Positions 5,232-8,023 of a stretch of DNA of 8,023 nucleotides are shown here, piece after piece; the first letter of the stretch is position 1; each line of letters begins with the position of its first letter. The notes below the pieces were generated by a model. That model made no database searches. It saw only the letters and a list, made by a program, of their open reading frames with translations, and had not been told where the DNA came from. The stretch is from DATCSE01 sp036568605 (GTDB lineage Bacteria; Pseudomonadota; Gammaproteobacteria; Burkholderiales; Burkholderiaceae_C): the NCBI GenBank assembly GCA_036568605.1, contig DATCSE010000187.1, forward strand, positions 1-8,023, read 5' to 3'. Both the position numbers and the translations under genes were made by a program.

Positions 5232-6104
5232 ATGCGCCTGCTGTTCAAGTTCAACCTGATCTTCCTCATCGTCTTCCTCGCCGGCCTGGCAGGCAGCGCG
5301 TATGTCTCGCGCCAGCTGCTGCAGCGCAATGCCATGGACGAGATCCTCGAACACGCGCGGTTGACGATGGAGAAGGCGATCGCGGTGCGCAGCTACACGA
5401 ACGACCAGATCAAGCCGCTGCTCGAGACGCAGATGAAGTACTCGTTCCTGCCGCAGTCGGTGCCGGCGTACTCGGCGACCGAGGTGCTGAACCAGCTTTC
5501 GAAGGCGTTCCCCGACTACGCGTACAAGGAAGCGACGCTGAACCCGACCAACCCGCGCGACCGCGCCGTCGACTGGGAGGCCGACATCGTCGGGCGCTTC
5601 CGCACCCAGGCCGATCAGAAGGAGCTGGTCGGCCAGCGCGACACGCCGCTGGGCCGCGTGCTCTACATCGCGCGGCCGCTGCGCATCACGAACGCGGCGT
5701 GCCTGGCCTGCCACGACACGGTCGAGCGCGCCCCGAAGACGCTGATCGACAAGTACGGCCAGGCCAACGGCTTCGGCTGGAAGCTCAACGAGGTGATCGG
5801 CGCGCAGGTCGTCTCGGTGCCGATGTCGGTGCCGCTCGCGCGCGCCGACCAGACTTTCCGCGTGTTCATCGTGTCGCTGGTCGGCATCTTCCTCGCAGTC
5901 GGCATCGTGCTGAACCTGATGCTGTGGGCGCTGGTGATCCGGCCGGTGACCAAGCTGTCCGCGCTCGCCGACCGCGTCAGCATGGGCGAGATGAACGCAC
6001 CCGAGTTCAAGGGCGGCGGGCGCGACGAGATCGGCCGCCTGACCCAGTCGCTGACCCGCATGCGCCGCAGCCTGGAACAGGCGATGAAGATGCTCGAGGC
6101 ATGA
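5232..6104 (+). CDS. DUF3365 (Tll0287-like) c-type heme sensor with HAMP domain
   Basis: A membrane sensor of 290 residues. Membrane segment 1 is at about 6-26 and segment 2 at about 210-235, so residues 27-208 lie in the periplasm. That region matches DUF3365: SYTNDQIKPLLE (54-65), AFPDYAYKEATLNPTNPRDRA (92-112), a single CxxCH heme site CLACH (157-161), then YGQANGFGWKLNEVIGAQVVSVPM (175-198). After segment 2, IRPVTKLSALADRVSMGE opens a HAMP domain (about 236-283), and the protein ends there with no kinase, cyclase or methyl-accepting domain. C157 and C160 are the only Cys residues, so any sixth heme ligand must be another residue. The ribosome binding site AAGGA is at 5221-5225. The stop codon overlaps the start of the next kinase (ATGA, 6101-6104). 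It is likely a redox, gas or small-molecule sensor whose output is the coupled kinase; heme attachment is predicted, not shown. Confidence 0.9.
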   Translation: MRLLFKFNLIFLIVFLAGLAGSAYVSRQLLQRNAMDEILEHARLTMEKAIAVRSYTNDQIKPLLETQMKYSFLPQSVPAYSATEVLNQLSKAFPDYAYKEATLNPTNPRDRAVDWEADIVGRFRTQADQKELVGQRDTPLGRVLYIARPLRITNAACLACHDTVERAPKTLIDKYGQANGFGWKLNEVIGAQVVSVPMSVPLARADQTFRVFIVSLVGIFLAVGIVLNLMLWALVIRPVTKLSALADRVSMGEMNAPEFKGGGRDEIGRLTQSLTRMRRSLEQAMKMLEA

Positions 6105-7672
6105 GCGCTGCGTTGCCACCGCGAATGCTGAGCGTGTCCGACGAGCAGCCGCTGCGCATCGGGCCGTACCCGGTCCACGGCGTGATCGGGCGCGGCTCCA
6201 TGGGCGTCGTGTACCTCGGGCACGACCCGGTGATCGACCGGCAGGTCGCGATCAAGACGATCCAACGCCAGCTGCTGCAACCCAGTGCCAACGACTACGA
6301 CGCGGCGGCGCGCTTTCGCATCGAGGCACAGGCCGCGGGAAGGCTGAACCACCGCAACATCGTCTCCGTCTACCACTTCGGCGAGGACCCGGCGTTCGAC
6401 TACATCGTGATGGAGTACGTCGCCGGCCACAGCCTGAACGAGTACCTGCGCCGGCCCGGACAGCTCTCGACGCACGACGTGCTGTGCCTGATGTTTCAGC
6501 TGCTCGACGCGCTGCACTACGCGCACGAGAGCGGCGTCGTGCACCGCGACATCAAGCCGGCGAACCTGATGGTCGCCGGCGACGGCCGGCTGAAGATCAC
6601 CGACTTCGGCATCGCGCGCACCGAGACCTCGCAGATCACGCGCATCAACACCGTCGTCGGCTCGCCCGGCTACATGGCGCCCGAGCAGTACACCGGCGGC
6701 CCGCTCGACCGGCGCGTCGATGTGTTCTCGGCCGGCGTGATGCTGTACCAGCTGCTGAGCGGCGTGATGCCGTTCGCCGGCGCCGACGAGGCGATCATGT
6801 ACCAGATCGTCTACGGCCAGCACGAGCCGCTGACGAAGCGGCTGAACGACCTGTCTTACGCCGCCTTCGACATGATCCTCGACCGGGCACTCGCGAAGGA
6901 GGCGGTCGACCGTTACGCCAGCGCGCTCGAGTTTCGCGATGCGCTGACCGTCGTCGCGACTCAGCCCGTGCCGCCGGTGCTGCCGCGCGAACGGGTGCTT
7001 CCGATCCCGGGCGGCGACACGACGGTGGTGCGTGTCTCGCCGAAGCCTGCAGCCGGCGTGTCGACGCCGATGCCGGCGCCGGTGCCGACGCCGGTGCCGG
7101 CCGGGACGCCGGCGCGCGCCCCTGCTCCCGCGCCGACCCCGAGCCGCTTCTCGGACAGCCAGGCACCGACCTCGGTGCCCGTGCCGACCGGCTGGGACGA
7201 GACCCAGCTCGCCGACCTCGAGAAGATCCTGATGGCGCACATCGGCCCGGTCGGCAAGGTGCTGGTGCGCCGCGCCGCACGCGGCTACACCGACCTCGCC
7301 GTCGTGCGCGATGAAGTCGCGCGCGGCATCGTCGACCGCGAGCTGCGCGAACGCTTCATCGCCGCGAGCACGCCGCTCATCGGCCGCGCGCCGGCCAGCG
7401 CGCCGCGACGAGCCGCGGCGACACCCTCACAACCATTCGCCGAGACCCAGCCGGTCTTCGACCGCCACGACGAGCCGCTGCGTGCCGACGACGCCGACAA
7501 GGCTGCGGCCGTGATGGCCGCGGCACTCGGCCCGATCGCCCGGGTAGTCGCGAAGAAGAGCGCCGGCCGCTCGAGCACGCGCGAGCAGTTCGTCGCCGAC
7601 ATCCTGAGCAACCTGACGCCGGGCGTCGACGCCAAGCAACTCGAAACCGAACTGTGGCGCGCACTCCGCTGA
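6101..7672 (+). CDS. Soluble Ser/Thr protein kinase with duplicated C-terminal module
   Basis: A Hanks-type kinase of 523 residues without a membrane segment. The kinase domain (about 20-283) has Gly loop GRGSMGVVY (30-38), Lys52 in VAIK, Glu75, HRDIKPAN (148-155), DFG (168-170) and APE (193-195), so it should be active. The activation loop (171-192) holds several Thr/Ser residues. A Pro/Ala/Thr-rich linker (about 285-362) follows. Two related modules of about 50 residues then occur at 370-420 and 467-518, each with the core GP(V/I)(G/A)(K/R)V followed by basic residues and an amphipathic helix. The start ATG overlaps the sensor's TGA, so the two proteins are probably made together and work as a pair. 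The FHA gene begins 4 bp after the stop. The frame is open upstream through the FecR and sensor genes, but that is a shadow of high GC; the M at 6101 is the natural start. Targets are unknown. Confidence 0.93.
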   Translation: MSAALPPRMLSVSDEQPLRIGPYPVHGVIGRGSMGVVYLGHDPVIDRQVAIKTIQRQLLQPSANDYDAAARFRIEAQAAGRLNHRNIVSVYHFGEDPAFDYIVMEYVAGHSLNEYLRRPGQLSTHDVLCLMFQLLDALHYAHESGVVHRDIKPANLMVAGDGRLKITDFGIARTETSQITRINTVVGSPGYMAPEQYTGGPLDRRVDVFSAGVMLYQLLSGVMPFAGADEAIMYQIVYGQHEPLTKRLNDLSYAAFDMILDRALAKEAVDRYASALEFRDALTVVATQPVPPVLPRERVLPIPGGDTTVVRVSPKPAAGVSTPMPAPVPTPVPAGTPARAPAPAPTPSRFSDSQAPTSVPVPTGWDETQLADLEKILMAHIGPVGKVLVRRAARGYTDLAVVRDEVARGIVDRELRERFIAASTPLIGRAPASAPRRAAATPSQPFAETQPVFDRHDEPLRADDADKAAAVMAAALGPIARVVAKKSAGRSSTREQFVADILSNLTPGVDAKQLETELWRALR

Positions 7673-7676
7673 CCCG

Positions 7677-8023
7677 ATGATCGCGCTGCGCCTCGTCAAG
7701 CAACCCGACGGCAGCGTTCCCGCGCTTGCGCCGCGCGCGCTGGATGCGAACGGCGTGACGATCGGACGCTCGCCGCAGTGCGGGCTCGTGCTCGCCGACC
7801 CGCTGCGCGGCGTGTCGCGCAAGCACGCGTGGATCGCGGTTCAGCGCGGCGGCGAGACCGCGCTGCTGCGCTGTATCAGCACGACCACGCCGCTGGCAGT
7901 CAACGGCAAGCCGCTGGACCCGGGCGGCGAACAACTCGTGAAGCCGGGCGACCGGCTGCGCATCGGCGGCTTCGAGTTGCAGCTCGAAGACTCGGAGCTG
8001 ACGACGATCCCGTTGCCGGTGGC
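7677..8023 (+). CDS. FHA-domain protein (5' part, cut by the window edge)
   Basis: The first 115 codons of a phosphothreonine-reading protein. After a short N-terminal strand, the FHA landmarks follow in order: GR at 30-31 (TIGRSPQC), SRKH at 47-50 (GVSRKHAWI), NG at 76-77 (LAVNGKPL), then GDRLRIGGFELQL at 91-103. These loops bind phosphothreonine in the family. The gene starts 4 bp after the kinase stop with no separate ribosome binding site, which suggests translational coupling. The natural partner is a phosphoprotein made by the adjacent kinase, or the RTV repeats of the other kinase. The LADPLRGVSRKHA stretch also resembles FHA proteins of type VI secretion loci, but nothing else here shows such a system. 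The C-terminal part is outside the window, so further domains cannot be excluded. Confidence 0.9.
   Translation, partial: MIALRLVKQPDGSVPALAPRALDANGVTIGRSPQCGLVLADPLRGVSRKHAWIAVQRGGETALLRCISTTTPLAVNGKPLDPGGEQLVKPGDRLRIGGFELQLEDSELTTIPLPV

Noticed and set aside
4532..6100. Upstream extension of the second kinase through the FecR and sensor genes
   Set aside because: The frame is open by chance in GC-rich DNA. The translation before 6101 is Arg/Pro-rich without domains, and the ATG overlapping the sensor stop is the evident start.
4194..6119. 641-codon minus-strand frame over the FecR and sensor genes
   Set aside because: Spans two unrelated genes and their spacer on the other strand with low-complexity His/Arg content, so it is a composition artefact.
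7055..7140. Short GCCGGTGCC-type repeats as a functional DNA element
   Set aside because: They encode the Pro/Ala/Val linker of the second kinase and are explained by low-complexity coding sequence.
5663..7240. 525-codon minus-strand frame under the sensor and second kinase
   Set aside because: Shadow frame, Arg/His/Val-rich, no recognisable domain, opposite two strongly supported genes.
7677..8023. Type VI secretion locus inferred from the FHA protein
   Set aside because: The FHA sequence has some resemblance to such proteins, but no Tss/Hcp/VgrG component is in the window.

Overview
The window is GC-rich throughout, with strong third-position G/C in the genes. The gene content is dominated by eukaryote-like Ser/Thr kinases, a FecR-domain protein, a heme sensor and an FHA protein. 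Together these suggest a beta-proteobacterium, probably a Burkholderiales member; this is inferred from composition and protein style only, as no taxonomic marker is present.

Left block (1-2939, all minus strand). A membrane-anchored Ser/Thr protein kinase with a C-terminal DUF4384-like domain (1092-2939) is followed in the same direction by three tandem paralogous genes for 85-88 residue peptides (695-952, 392-655, 22-288). Each peptide has a double-glycine leader of the kind cut and exported by C39-peptidase ABC transporters, and then a Cys-free core of 64-65 residues. A perfect 67-bp repeat (1-67 and 674-740), which runs past the end of the last peptide gene, suggests that the array continues beyond the left edge. 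No transporter, maturase or immunity gene is inside the window.

Middle block (2940-4187). A divergent intergenic region separates the kinase from a plus-strand alpha/beta hydrolase (3094-4053). A 134-bp gap follows, with a TTGACT-type promoter candidate overlapped by short dyads.

Right block (4188-8023, all plus strand). A tight operon encodes an exported FecR-domain protein, a DUF3365 (Tll0287-like) c-type heme sensor with two membrane segments and a HAMP domain but no output domain, a soluble Ser/Thr kinase whose start overlaps the sensor's stop (ATGA), and an FHA-domain protein cut by the right edge.

Working model (inference). The heme/HAMP protein senses a redox or ligand signal in the periplasm and works through the translationally coupled kinase. 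The FHA protein reads the resulting phosphothreonines. The second, DUF4384-bearing kinase lies directly upstream of the exported peptides and carries a triplicated RTVxNP linker that could be an FHA docking or autophosphorylation site. The most unusual element is the peptide array, whose cores are better conserved than one of its leaders.
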